Positions 38,480 through 47,030 of a stretch of 64,000 nt of DNA are shown in pieces. Both the position numbers and the translations under genes were made by a program. The stretch's first letter is position 1, and every line of letters begins with the position of its first letter. Source of the DNA: Alcaligenaceae bacterium (GTDB lineage: Bacteria > Pseudomonadota > Gammaproteobacteria > Burkholderiales > Burkholderiaceae_B); the NCBI GenBank assembly GCA_013416455.1, contig JACCES010000005.1, forward strand, positions 124,001 through 188,000, given 5' to 3'. The notes beneath the pieces are model-generated. The model searched no databases and was not told the origin of the DNA. It saw only the letters and a list, made by a program, of their open reading frames with translations.

Positions 38480-39607
38480 ATGTATTCCCGTACGAACGGT
38501 GTTGGTCTGACGATCCAGGACGCTTGCAAGTCCTACGGTGCCGAGCGCGTCCTGAATCGTGTTTCCCTGACAGTCGAGGGTGGCAGCCTGTTGACACTCC
38601 TTGGACCCAGCGGCTGCGGAAAGTCGACGCTGCTGCGGATCATTGCCGGCTTCGTCGAGGCGGACCATGGCGATGTCCTGCTGGATGGGCAGAGTATCGT
38701 GCGGATCCCTCCCAATCGGCGGGAAACGGCGATGGTGTTCCAGAGCTATACGCTGTTTCCCCATATGCGGGTGATCGATAACGTCATGTTCGGCTTGAAG
38801 ATGCGCCAGGTCGGGCGGGAGGATGCCCTGCGGCGCGCGGGCCAGGCGCTGGAGATGGTCAGGCTGTCGCATTTGTCGGACCGCTTTCCCTCACAGTTGA
38901 GTGGCGGGCAAATGCAGCGTGCCGCCTTGGCGCGGGCGCTGGTCACCGAGCCCAGGGTTCTTCTGCTGGATGAGCCTTTCGGCGCGCTGGACAAGAATCT
39001 GCGGGAAGAAATGCAGGTGGAGCTGCGCAAGCTGCAGCAGTCCCTGGGCGTGACGACGGTCTGCGTGACGCATGATCAGCAGGAAGCGATGGCGATCTCC
39101 GATGTCATTGCAGTGATGAATCAGGGGCGGATCGCGCAATATGGCACGCCGCTGGATATCTACGACGTCCCGCGCACGGAGTTCGTGGCGCGATTCATCG
39201 GTGGATCCAATGTTCTGCGCGTGAATGTCATCGGGAAAAAGGCGGGCCGCTGCGCGGTCCGGCTCGCCGATGGCCCGGAATTCGGCGTCGAGGCGCCAGC
39301 GGCGCTGCAAGAGGGGCAGGCGGTGGCGCTGGCTGTCAAGCCCAGGGCTCTGAAGCTGAGCCGCGCACAGCCGCCGGCCGGGACGGATGAACGGTGCATG
39401 ATGGCGGTGCCGGGGGTCGTCTCGCACAGCATCCTGCTGGGCGCCAGTATTGCGTACGAGGTCAGGCTGCGCGATGGCGATATCGTGCAGGTCGAGGAAG
39501 ACCGGTCGTCGGGCGTGCAGGCGTACGCAGTGGGCGATGCGGTCTGGCTGCAGGCCGACGGCGATGCCTGCGTTGTTCTGGAGGATGGCATCGATGCAGG
39601 GCTCTGA
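38480..39607 (+). CDS. ABC importer ATP-binding protein (PotA-like)
   Basis: 375 residues. Walker A LLGPSGCGKSTLL, Q-loop VFQSYTLFPHM, signature LSGGQMQRAALARAL, Walker B VLLLDEPFGALD, H-loop CVTHDQQEAM. A C-terminal TOBE-type domain (about 240-375) is as in PotA/FbpC. It powers import by the two following permeases. The ATG at 38480 is chosen; an upstream open stretch is repeat. The permease gene overlaps its end by 14 nt, indicating coupling. Confidence 0.93.
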   Translation: MYSRTNGVGLTIQDACKSYGAERVLNRVSLTVEGGSLLTLLGPSGCGKSTLLRIIAGFVEADHGDVLLDGQSIVRIPPNRRETAMVFQSYTLFPHMRVIDNVMFGLKMRQVGREDALRRAGQALEMVRLSHLSDRFPSQLSGGQMQRAALARALVTEPRVLLLDEPFGALDKNLREEMQVELRKLQQSLGVTTVCVTHDQQEAMAISDVIAVMNQGRIAQYGTPLDIYDVPRTEFVARFIGGSNVLRVNVIGKKAGRCAVRLADGPEFGVEAPAALQEGQAVALAVKPRALKLSRAQPPAGTDERCMMAVPGVVSHSILLGASIAYEVRLRDGDIVQVEEDRSSGVQAYAVGDAVWLQADGDACVVLEDGIDAGL

Positions 39608-40472
39608 CGCGATCCGGCGGCGCAACGCCTGGTGGGGGCTGGCCCCGGCTTTTGCCGTCCTGGCGATGTTCTTCAGCGCGTATGCCATCTTCCTGCATAC
39701 CAGCCTGCAGCCCGGCACGTCAGGGGGGGCCGCGGCTGGCGGCTGGACACTCGACAACTATGCCCGCTATTTTGCTTCGGCCAACGAGCGCAGCGTACTG
39801 TGGCGCACGATGCGGATTTCCGCCGAGCTGACGCTGGCCTCGGTGCTCATCGGTTACCCGATGGCTTATGTGATCGTGCGTTGTGCGTCATCGGGGCTGC
39901 GCAAGTTCCTGATGATCTCGCTGGTGGTGACGTTCCTCTCGGGTACGGTCACGCGCGCCTATGCATGGCTGATTATCCTGGGCAACAGCGGTCTGGTGAA
40001 CACGGTGCTGCGCAAGAGCGGGCTGATCGATGCGCCGCTGCGCCTGGTGTACAACGAGATCGGCGTATTCATCGCGCTGCTGCATTTCGTGCTGCCGTTC
40101 TTCGTGCTGACGATGATGGCGCCGCTCAAGAACATCCCGCGTGCGCTGGAGGATGTCGCGGTCAACCTGGGCGCCAGCCGCTGGCGCACGTTTTTCCTGG
40201 TGACGCTGCCCTTGTCGGTGCCGGGCATCGTGGCGGCCAGCTCACTGACCTTTGCGGTCGCGCTCAGCTCATTCCTGTTCCCGATGGTGCTGGGCGGCGG
40301 CCGGGTGCGGATGGCGGCCAATGCCATCTACGAACATATCTTCCAGGCCTTCGATCTGCCGTTCGCGGCGGCCTCGGCCACGGTGTTTCTGGTCATCGCG
40401 CTGTTCTTCGTCTGGGTCTTCGGCATGCTGCAGCATGTAGTGCGGCTCGGGCCGTCGGACCGGCTGCGCTGA
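39594..40472 (+). CDS. ABC importer permease (PotB-like)
   Basis: 292 residues with six membrane helices. The EAA loop reads EDVAVNLGASRWRTFFLVTLPLSVPG, given by position at about residues 183-208. It pairs with the PotC-like protein that follows and with the ATPase. The ATG at 39594 lies inside the ATPase gene end (14-nt overlap) with GAGG upstream. Confidence 0.9.
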   Translation: MQGSDAIRRRNAWWGLAPAFAVLAMFFSAYAIFLHTSLQPGTSGGAAAGGWTLDNYARYFASANERSVLWRTMRISAELTLASVLIGYPMAYVIVRCASSGLRKFLMISLVVTFLSGTVTRAYAWLIILGNSGLVNTVLRKSGLIDAPLRLVYNEIGVFIALLHFVLPFFVLTMMAPLKNIPRALEDVAVNLGASRWRTFFLVTLPLSVPGIVAASSLTFAVALSSFLFPMVLGGGRVRMAANAIYEHIFQAFDLPFAAASATVFLVIALFFVWVFGMLQHVVRLGPSDRLR

Positions 40473-40484
40473 CAAGGGGGAATC

Positions 40485-41288
40485 ATGCAAGTCGATTACA
40501 CGGTGTATTCCCGTTCGGTCCTCGCCACCGCGGTCTTCTCGGCGCTGTTCCTGCTGGCGCCGGTACTGTTCATCGTTGTGTTTGCCTTTCACACGGGGGC
40601 GTACTTCAGCATTCCGCCGGAGGGCTTCTCGCTGAAGTGGTTCATCAGCTTCTTCGAGAACGATCGTTTCCGCCATGCGATGTGGGTGAGCTTCGGCATC
40701 GGCGCGATCGTCACGCCGCTGACCCTGGCCATCTCGGTGCCGACCGCCTATGCGCTGGTCAGGGGCGACTTCCGGGGGCGCGAGCTGATCAATCTGCTGA
40801 TCATGTCGCCGCTCATCATTCCCGGCGTCGTGACCGGGATCGCGTTCCTGATTTTCATGTCGGCGCTGGGCATCGGCCCCGGATTCGTCGCTCTGGTGCT
40901 GGCCCTGACCTGCTTCACGCTGCCTTTTTCGGTGCGCGCGCTGGTGGCCAACATGCACGGTCTGCGTCCTGAACTGGAGGAGGCCGCCCGCAATCTCGGC
41001 GCATCGGAGATGTCGGTGTTCCGCCATGTGGTGTTGCCGCAGCTGAGGCCCGGGCTGCTGGCGGGCGGCACTTTCGTTTTCGTCGAGGCCATCGACAATT
41101 TCTCGATCACCGTTTTCTTGAGCACCATGAACACCACCCCCTTGTCGGTCGAGAGCTATGGCTATATCCGCGATTTCGATGACCCTACGGTTGCGGCGAT
41201 GGCTGCCGTGCTGATCGCGCTGTCCACCGGACTGGTGCTGCTGGTGGGCAGGATCGTGGGTCTGGACAGGATGTTCCGAGTGGAGTGA
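40485..41288 (+). CDS. ABC importer permease (PotC-like)
   Basis: 267 residues, six membrane helices, EAA loop EEAARNLGASEMSVFRHVV at about 165-183. It is the second permease of the polyamine-type importer. It starts 12 nt after the first permease with GGGGGA as ribosome site, and the flavin reductase gene follows 8 nt after its end. Confidence 0.9.
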   Translation: MQVDYTVYSRSVLATAVFSALFLLAPVLFIVVFAFHTGAYFSIPPEGFSLKWFISFFENDRFRHAMWVSFGIGAIVTPLTLAISVPTAYALVRGDFRGRELINLLIMSPLIIPGVVTGIAFLIFMSALGIGPGFVALVLALTCFTLPFSVRALVANMHGLRPELEEAARNLGASEMSVFRHVVLPQLRPGLLAGGTFVFVEAIDNFSITVFLSTMNTTPLSVESYGYIRDFDDPTVAAMAAVLIALSTGLVLLVGRIVGLDRMFRVE

Positions 41289-41296
41289 CAGGTATC

Positions 41297-41824
41297 ATGG
41301 ACAAGATCAAGGATGCAGTGGACCGGGCGGCGTTCCTGGAAGCCATGCGTTGCGCCGTCTCCAGTGTCACCGTAGTGACGACGGATGGGCCGGCGGGGCG
41401 CGCGGGCCTGACGATCAGCGCGATGTGTTCGCTGTCGGCGGATCCGCCGGCCGTGCTGGTCTGCATCAATCGCCTCAGCCCGGTGCTGGGCATCATTCAG
41501 GCCAATGGGAATTTCTGCGTCAACCTGCTGGGCCTGGAACACCGCAAGGTTGCGGATGTTTTCGCCGGCCGGATACCGGCGCTGCGGAACGACCGCTTCG
41601 CCTGCGCCCAATGGGAAAGAGGCGCCACGGGGGCGCCGGCATTGGTGGATGCGCTGACGGCGCTGGATTGCGAACTGGTCAGCCATACATCCTTCGCCTC
41701 GCACGAGGTGCTGATCGGCCGGGTCGTGGACTTGCGCATGCGGCATCAGGATCCGCTGATCTATGTCGATCGTTCCTATTATGGCGTCGGCCTCCGTGTG
41801 GACACAGAAGGAGCCACGCAATGA
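41297..41824 (+). CDS. flavin reductase (HpaC/NmoB-like) partner of the monooxygenase
   Basis: 175 residues of the flavin-reductase-like FMN-binding split-barrel family. FLEAMRCAVSSVTVVTTDGP and AGLTISAMCSLSADPPAVLVCI are the standard flavin/NADH sites; FCVNLL follows. It reduces FAD with NAD(P)H and hands FADH2 to an HpaB-type oxygenase, encoded at 34953-36386. The ATG at 41297 is preferred; a GTG at 41285 is possible. Its TGA overlaps the ATG of the DUF1028 gene by ATGA. Confidence 0.9.
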   Translation: MDKIKDAVDRAAFLEAMRCAVSSVTVVTTDGPAGRAGLTISAMCSLSADPPAVLVCINRLSPVLGIIQANGNFCVNLLGLEHRKVADVFAGRIPALRNDRFACAQWERGATGAPALVDALTALDCELVSHTSFASHEVLIGRVVDLRMRHQDPLIYVDRSYYGVGLRVDTEGATQ

Positions 41825-42483
41825 CTTTCTCGATCGTCGGGTATTGCCCGCGGACCCGCGCCTACGGCATGGCGGTCACTTCATCCAGCCTGTGCGTCGC
41901 CAGCCGATGCGCCTGGGTCCGTCCGGGTGTCGGTGCGGTGGCAACGCAGAACCTCACCAATCCTCTGCTGGGGCCGATGGGGCTGGACCTGCTGTCGCAG
42001 GGGATGGCGGAAACCGCTGTACTGGAAACTCTCCTGGCGTCCGACTCGGGGCGCGATTATCGGCAGCTCATGATCCTCGGACCGGCGGGGCGGTGTGTCC
42101 ACCATACCGGTGCGCAGGTACTGCCGATCCATGCGCAGGCCGCCGGCATCGCCTGCGCGGCCGCCGGCAATCTGCTGGCCGATGCTCGGATACCGGGCCG
42201 GATGGTGGCGGCATTCGAAGCACGGCCGCTTCAGGCACTGGCGCAGCGGCTGCTGGACGCCCTGCACGCCGGGCTCGCCGCCGGCGGGGAAACGCGCCCG
42301 CTGCAATCTGCCGGTGTGGTGGCCGGTGACGACAATGGCTGGCTGACCGTGGATCTGCGCGTGGACCAGCATCATGCTCCGCTGGCCGAGCTTCAGCGCC
42401 TCTGGGATCTCTATGAGCCGATGCGAGCCGGGTATATCGAGCGGGTGGCCGCGCCGGAGCGTTACACGCCGCGGACGGGGTGA
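41821..42483 (+). CDS. DUF1028 family protein
   Basis: 220 residues matching DUF1028, a family with an Ntn-hydrolase-like fold and no settled reaction. TFSIVGYCPRTRAYGMAVTS at the start, RCAWVRPGVGAVATQNLTNPLLGP, and WLTVDLRVDQHHAPLAELQRLWDLYEP at the end (by position about 176-202) are typical. No maturation Ser/Thr/Cys is evident at residue 2 beyond Thr2, which could be a nucleophile after Met removal. It overlaps the flavin reductase stop by 4 nt. The imidazolonepropionase-like gene follows 11 nt later. Confidence 0.85.
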   Translation: MTFSIVGYCPRTRAYGMAVTSSSLCVASRCAWVRPGVGAVATQNLTNPLLGPMGLDLLSQGMAETAVLETLLASDSGRDYRQLMILGPAGRCVHHTGAQVLPIHAQAAGIACAAAGNLLADARIPGRMVAAFEARPLQALAQRLLDALHAGLAAGGETRPLQSAGVVAGDDNGWLTVDLRVDQHHAPLAELQRLWDLYEPMRAGYIERVAAPERYTPRTG

Positions 42484-42494
42484 AGGAGGCTGGG

Positions 42495-43802
42495 ATGTGG
42501 GACGTTCTGTGGCATGGCGCCACGCTGGCGACCTTGTCGGACGAGACGGAATTCGGCCTGATAGAGGATGGCGCGATTGCGATCCAGGGCTCCGGAATCG
42601 CCTGGGTGGGACGCCGCGATGCGCTCGGTTCCGAGCCCTGGCGGCTGGCGCACTCGGTCCATGACGCGGGAGGGCGGGTGATTACGCCGGGGCTGATCGA
42701 TCCGCACACGCATGTCGTTCATGCCGGGGAGCGCTGGCGGGAATTCGTGTGGAAAATGTCGCGCGGCACGGGATCCAGGCCGCCGCCCGGCCAGACGGGC
42801 CTGATGTGGACGGTGCGCCAGACCCGTGAAGCGGACGAGGCGGGCCTGCTTGAGCAAAGCTTGTCGCGGGCCAGAGCGCTGCTGGCCGAAGGGGTGACGA
42901 CGCTGGAGAGCAAGACCGGCTATGGCCTGGACCTGGAGACCGAACTGAAGATGGCGCGGGTTTCGCGCGCGCTCGGCCGGCATCTGCCGCTCACCGTCGT
43001 TTCGACATTTCTCGGGGCGCATGCGGTGGCGCCGGAATATGCCGGGCGGCCGGACGATTATGTCGGCTTCCTGTGCCGTGAGGTTTTGCCTGCCCTTGCG
43101 GGGCAGGGGCTCGTGGACGCCGTGGATGTGTTTTGCGACGAGCGCGGTTTCAGCCACGAGCAAGTGCGCCGCTTGTACCGGGCCGCTGAGCCGTTCGGGC
43201 TCGCGCGCCATATGCATGCCGATCAGTATGCCGCTTTTGGCGCGGGCCGGCTTGCCGCCGCTCAAGGCGCCCAGGCGGCGGCGCACCTGGAACATGCGGA
43301 TGCCCTTACGGCCTCCGCCATGGCGCGGGCGGGAACCGTGGCCGTTCTCCTGCCCGGCGCGAACTGGACGCTGCGGATGGCGGCTCTGCCGCCGGTGGAG
43401 CTCTTCCGGCGCCATGGCGTGCCGATGGCGCTCGCCACCAACTGCAATCCCGGCAGCAGTCCGTCCACAACGCCGTCGGCAATCATGAACCTGGCCTGCC
43501 ACTTGTTCGGTCTGACCGCGCCGGAGGCGCTGGCGGGGTTCACGCGCTGTGCCGCCCAGGCGCTGGGCATGCAGGCCGAGCGGGGAACACTGGAAGTCGG
43601 TAAGCAGGCCGACCTGGCGATCTGGGATGTCTCGCATCCCGCCGAGCTGCCCGCTCAGATCGGCGGCGGGCGATGCGCGGCGGTGATCCGGGCCGGCCGT
43701 CTGGTGCATGTGAACGCGGTGCCGCGCCGGCCTCCGGAACCATGGCCGGAAGCCTGTGGCGAGCCGTTCCCTGAAGTGATCAACAACGGAGGACATTCAT
43801 GA
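42495..43802 (+). CDS. imidazolonepropionase-like amidohydrolase (HutI paralogue)
   Basis: 435 residues, close to HutI. Metal His71 and His73 in DPHTHVVHAGE, ESKTGYGLDLETELKMARV, TFLGAHAVAPEYAGRPDDYV, DVFCDERGFS, His241 in HMHADQ, His264 in AAHLEHAD, LLPGAN. HutI opens the imidazolone ring of 4-imidazolone-5-propionate. The substrate loop differs: residues 90-104 read RGTGSRPPPGQTGLM where HutI has a Y..IA.AGGGI stretch. Asn316 (LATNCNPG) stands where a metal Asp is usual. hutH and hutU are not nearby, so a related cyclic substrate is likely. GGAGG precedes the ATG. Confidence 0.85.
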   Translation: MWDVLWHGATLATLSDETEFGLIEDGAIAIQGSGIAWVGRRDALGSEPWRLAHSVHDAGGRVITPGLIDPHTHVVHAGERWREFVWKMSRGTGSRPPPGQTGLMWTVRQTREADEAGLLEQSLSRARALLAEGVTTLESKTGYGLDLETELKMARVSRALGRHLPLTVVSTFLGAHAVAPEYAGRPDDYVGFLCREVLPALAGQGLVDAVDVFCDERGFSHEQVRRLYRAAEPFGLARHMHADQYAAFGAGRLAAAQGAQAAAHLEHADALTASAMARAGTVAVLLPGANWTLRMAALPPVELFRRHGVPMALATNCNPGSSPSTTPSAIMNLACHLFGLTAPEALAGFTRCAAQALGMQAERGTLEVGKQADLAIWDVSHPAELPAQIGGGRCAAVIRAGRLVHVNAVPRRPPEPWPEACGEPFPEVINNGGHS

Positions 43803-44428
43803 AGATTTTCTATTCGGCGAGTTCGCCTTTTGTGCGCAAGGTGATGGTCGTGGCCCATGAACTGGGCGTGGCCGAGCGCATCGAGAGGCTGCCCAGCGCG
43901 GTGCATCCGATCCGCGCCGATACCGGGGTGCTGCGGTACAACCCGCTCGGGCAGGTGCCGACCTTCTTCACCGATGATGGCGAGGTCCTGTATGACTCCC
44001 GCGTCATTTGCGAATATCTGGATGCCAGCCATGGAGATGGGCGGATTTTCCCCGCCGCCGGGGCGGCCCGCTGGCGGGCGCTGCGGGAGCAGGCACTGGC
44101 CGACGGCATCATTGCCGCGGGGATCCTGATCCGCTACGAGCTGACCGTGCGCGAGGCGGCGGGGCAGCACGCCGACTGGATCGCCGGCCAGCGGCGCAAG
44201 ATAGAGGACGGTGTGCGCACGATCGAGGCGGGCGCGTCGGCCCTGGAATCGCGCGTGGACATCGGTGCGATCTCATTGGCCTGCGCGCTGTCCTACCTGG
44301 ATTTCCGCCTGCCCGAGATCGCCTGGCGCCAGGCCAATCCCAAGAGTGCGCAGTGGCTGGATGCCTTCGTCGAATCCCGGCCGTCACTGCTGCAGACCAA
44401 GCCTCCTTTTAGTGTCAACAGGCCCTAA
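43799..44428 (+). CDS. glutathione S-transferase (YibF-like)
   Basis: 209 residues. Thioredoxin-like N-domain (FYSASSPFVRKVMVVAHELG, NPLGQVPTF, DSRVICEYLD with the glutathione-binding Asp-Ser) and an all-helical C-domain. It resembles E. coli YibF in length. The last residues FSVNRP and the TAA come from the dispersed gene-end repeat. The ATG overlaps the amidohydrolase stop (ATGA). A role in the cluster's pathway (isomerisation or detoxification of a reactive intermediate) is speculative. Confidence 0.85.
   Translation: MKIFYSASSPFVRKVMVVAHELGVAERIERLPSAVHPIRADTGVLRYNPLGQVPTFFTDDGEVLYDSRVICEYLDASHGDGRIFPAAGAARWRALREQALADGIIAAGILIRYELTVREAAGQHADWIAGQRRKIEDGVRTIEAGASALESRVDIGAISLACALSYLDFRLPEIAWRQANPKSAQWLDAFVESRPSLLQTKPPFSVNRP
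44405..44427 (-). repeat. gene-end repeat copy R3 (after gcd, under the GST end)
   Basis: On the minus strand it starts TAGGGCCTGTTGACACTAAA, matching the 270-bp element terminus with one change. The first triplet is the gcd stop; on the plus strand its outer end forms the GST stop TAA. Confidence 0.85.
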
Positions 44429-46884
44429 GGAGCCGGTTCGGGCAGGGCGTAGGCGATCACGTAATCGCCGCGCTTGGGCGACTGGCGGGCGCCGCCCGCC
44501 GTGACGACCACGTACTGGCGGCCGGTGGCGGGCGATACATAGCTCATGGGGCCGCCCTGGCTGCCCACGGGCAGCCTGCCTTTCCATAATTCCTTGCCGG
44601 TGGCGCTGTCCCAGGCCCGCAGGTAGAAATCCTGGGTTCCCGCGAAGAACAGCAGCCCCCCCTGGGTCGCCATGGCGGGGCCGAGGGTCGGCATGCCGAT
44701 GGGAATGGGCAGGCCCATGGGAAGGTTGAAGGGGCCGGTTTCCTCGACGGTGCCGACCGGTACCTGCCAGACGATCCGGCGCGTTTCGAGGTCGATGGCG
44801 GTCATGGTCCCGAAGGGCGGTTTGTTGCAGGGAATGCCCAGCGGCGACAGGAAGCGCTGCCGCATGGCGCCGAAAGGCGTGCCGTCCTGGGGAACGGCGC
44901 CCATTTCGATGCCGCTGCTGTCCGAGGGCATCTGGTCGCGCGGAATCATGTAGTTGTAGAGACCCAGCCTCATGTCGTTGACGAACATATAGTGCCGGTT
45001 GGGGTCGACCGCCGCGCTGCCCCAGTTCATGCCGCCCAGCGAACCAGGATACTGCAGCGTCGGACCCATGCCCGGCGGGGTGTAGACGCCGGCATGGGTC
45101 AGGCCCGCGAAGGCAATGCGGCACAGCAGCAGGTCGAAGGCGGTGGCGCCCCACATGTCGGACTCGGTCAGTGTTTCGTTGCCGATGGACGGCATGCCCA
45201 CCGAGAAGGGCTGGACGGGCGAGTAGCGCTCGCCCGGCACGTTGCCAGCGGGGACGGGTTTTTCCCGCACTTCCGCGATGGGTTCGCCCGTCTCGCGATT
45301 GAGCATGAAGATCTCGCCCTGTTTGGTGACCTGCAGCAGGGCCGGCAGCATGCCTCCTTTGCCGTCGGGCACGTTGGTCAGTACCGGCTGGGCGGGCACG
45401 TCGAAGTCCCAGAGGTCGTGATAGACGGTCTGGAACAGCCAGCGAACCTTGCCGCTGGCGACGTCGATCGCCACGATGGCCGAACTGGTGTCGTCCATTT
45501 CCGGGGTTCGCTGGGCGCCATAGAAATCGGGCGTGGCATTGCCCGTGCCCATGTAAGCCAGGCCCAGGTCGGGGTCGTATGACATCGAGGCCCAGACGTT
45601 GGGAGAGTTGCGCGTATAGGTCTCGCCCTCCGGCGGCAGGCCGGTAATGGCGGGGTTGCCCGGGTCCCAGGCCCATTTCAGTTCGCCGCTGACCACGTCG
45701 AAGGCCCGCACCACGCCCGAGGGCTCGTCGGTCGAATAGTTGTCCGCCACGCGGCCCCCGACGATCACGACGTTCTCGGCCACCAGCGGCATGGAGGTCT
45801 GCTGATACCAGCCGTCTTCGACGTGGCCCATGCCGATCTTGAGATCGACGGTGCCCTCGTGGCCGAAATCGGCGCATGGCTTGCCGGTGCCGGCGTCCAG
45901 CGCGATCAGGCGGGCGTCGATGGTGGGCAGGAAGAGGCGACGCTCGCATTGGGCGGGCAGGCCCGTGGCGGCTTCGGCTTCCGCCGGGACGGCGCCGGCG
46001 GAGACTGCCGCCTGGATATCGGCGGCGCCGCCGCCGACCACCATGTCGCCGGGAGAGGCCGCGGCGGTGCCGCCATCGTAATAGCCCAGTCCGCGGCAGC
46101 GCTGCCACGCGGGGGAAGCCGCCTTGGGATCGAAGCTCCATTTTTCCTCGCCTGTGTCGACATCCAGGGAGAGCACTTTGCCGTAGGCGGTGCAGACATA
46201 CAGGCTGTCGCCGATCTGCTGCGGCGTGTTCTGGTCTTCAGCGCCCGCGCCGGTGCTTTCGGGAATGACACCGGTGCGGGCGATCCATGCGACTTCGAGC
46301 CGGTGGACATTGTCGGCATTGATCTGGTCGATTGCGGCGAAGTGTTCCCCGCCGATGTTGCCGCCCCAGTGCGCCCAGTCGGCCGGATCGCCCGCCGCCG
46401 GCCGGGGGCGCGGCTGCACGGATTCCGGCGAGATGACCCCCTGGGGCCAGAACATGGCGGCCAGCGCGGCGATCATGCCGGCGCCCAGCACGGTGGCAGC
46501 GCCGTATCCGGCCGCCGCCGACGGCGGGGCCTGTGTGCGCCGGGCCAGTGTGGATGGATACAACAGGGCGATGAGAAAGCCGAGCGCGGCAAAGGCGAAG
46601 ATGCGGGAGAACAGCGGCCAGAATTCCCAGCCGGCATCAAGGACGGACCATGCCAGGGTGCCGAGGAAGGCAAGGGCGTACAGCACCGCCCCCCACGGAC
46701 GGCGGCGCCACAGCGCCAGCGCGGAAACGATCAGGGCGGCCCCCATGGCGAGATAATAGGCGCTGCCGCCGCGGGAAAGCAGGATGGCGCCGCCGATGGC
46801 GAGAAACAGGCCGCAGAGCAGGGTGAGCAGGCAGACGATATGGCGGTAGAGGCGTGCTCCGCCCGTTTCATGGGACTGGGACAT
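44425..46884 (-). CDS. gcd: membrane-bound PQQ-dependent dehydrogenase (glucose/quinate/shikimate family)
   Basis: 819 residues. Five membrane helices in the first about 150 residues, then an eight-bladed PQQ propeller. DWAHWGGNIGGEHFAAIDQIN marks the propeller start, with repeated W-docking motifs (LDVDTGEEKWSFD, IDLETRRIVWQVPVG, WDSATGKELWKGRLP). It oxidises an aldose or cyclitol in the periplasm and feeds ubiquinone. Glucose is the default guess. No pqq genes are in the window. The ATG at 46884 has AAGGA 8 nt before it. The stop is shared with a repeat and overlaps the convergent GST stop. Confidence 0.92.
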   Translation of the reverse strand: MSQSHETGGARLYRHIVCLLTLLCGLFLAIGGAILLSRGGSAYYLAMGAALIVSALALWRRRPWGAVLYALAFLGTLAWSVLDAGWEFWPLFSRIFAFAALGFLIALLYPSTLARRTQAPPSAAAGYGAATVLGAGMIAALAAMFWPQGVISPESVQPRPRPAAGDPADWAHWGGNIGGEHFAAIDQINADNVHRLEVAWIARTGVIPESTGAGAEDQNTPQQIGDSLYVCTAYGKVLSLDVDTGEEKWSFDPKAASPAWQRCRGLGYYDGGTAAASPGDMVVGGGAADIQAAVSAGAVPAEAEAATGLPAQCERRLFLPTIDARLIALDAGTGKPCADFGHEGTVDLKIGMGHVEDGWYQQTSMPLVAENVVIVGGRVADNYSTDEPSGVVRAFDVVSGELKWAWDPGNPAITGLPPEGETYTRNSPNVWASMSYDPDLGLAYMGTGNATPDFYGAQRTPEMDDTSSAIVAIDVASGKVRWLFQTVYHDLWDFDVPAQPVLTNVPDGKGGMLPALLQVTKQGEIFMLNRETGEPIAEVREKPVPAGNVPGERYSPVQPFSVGMPSIGNETLTESDMWGATAFDLLLCRIAFAGLTHAGVYTPPGMGPTLQYPGSLGGMNWGSAAVDPNRHYMFVNDMRLGLYNYMIPRDQMPSDSSGIEMGAVPQDGTPFGAMRQRFLSPLGIPCNKPPFGTMTAIDLETRRIVWQVPVGTVEETGPFNLPMGLPIPIGMPTLGPAMATQGGLLFFAGTQDFYLRAWDSATGKELWKGRLPVGSQGGPMSYVSPATGRQYVVVTAGGARQSPKRGDYVIAYALPEPAP

Positions 46885-47030
46885 CGTCGGTTCCTTGTAC
46901 ATGGGATGCATGCGGGCATGCACCAGCATTATGCATGCCCGCCATCACGACGGGAGGGTTTGTCTTCCACGTCGATGGCGGTGATATAGTAAGCCTCTAT
47001 GTTCCATGTGCTGCGGGAATCCGCAAGAAA

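Noticed and set aside
42495-43802. Histidine utilisation (hut) operon
   Set aside because: hutH, hutU and hutC are absent, the regulator is FCD-type, and oxygenase, reductase and importer genes surround the HutI-like gene.
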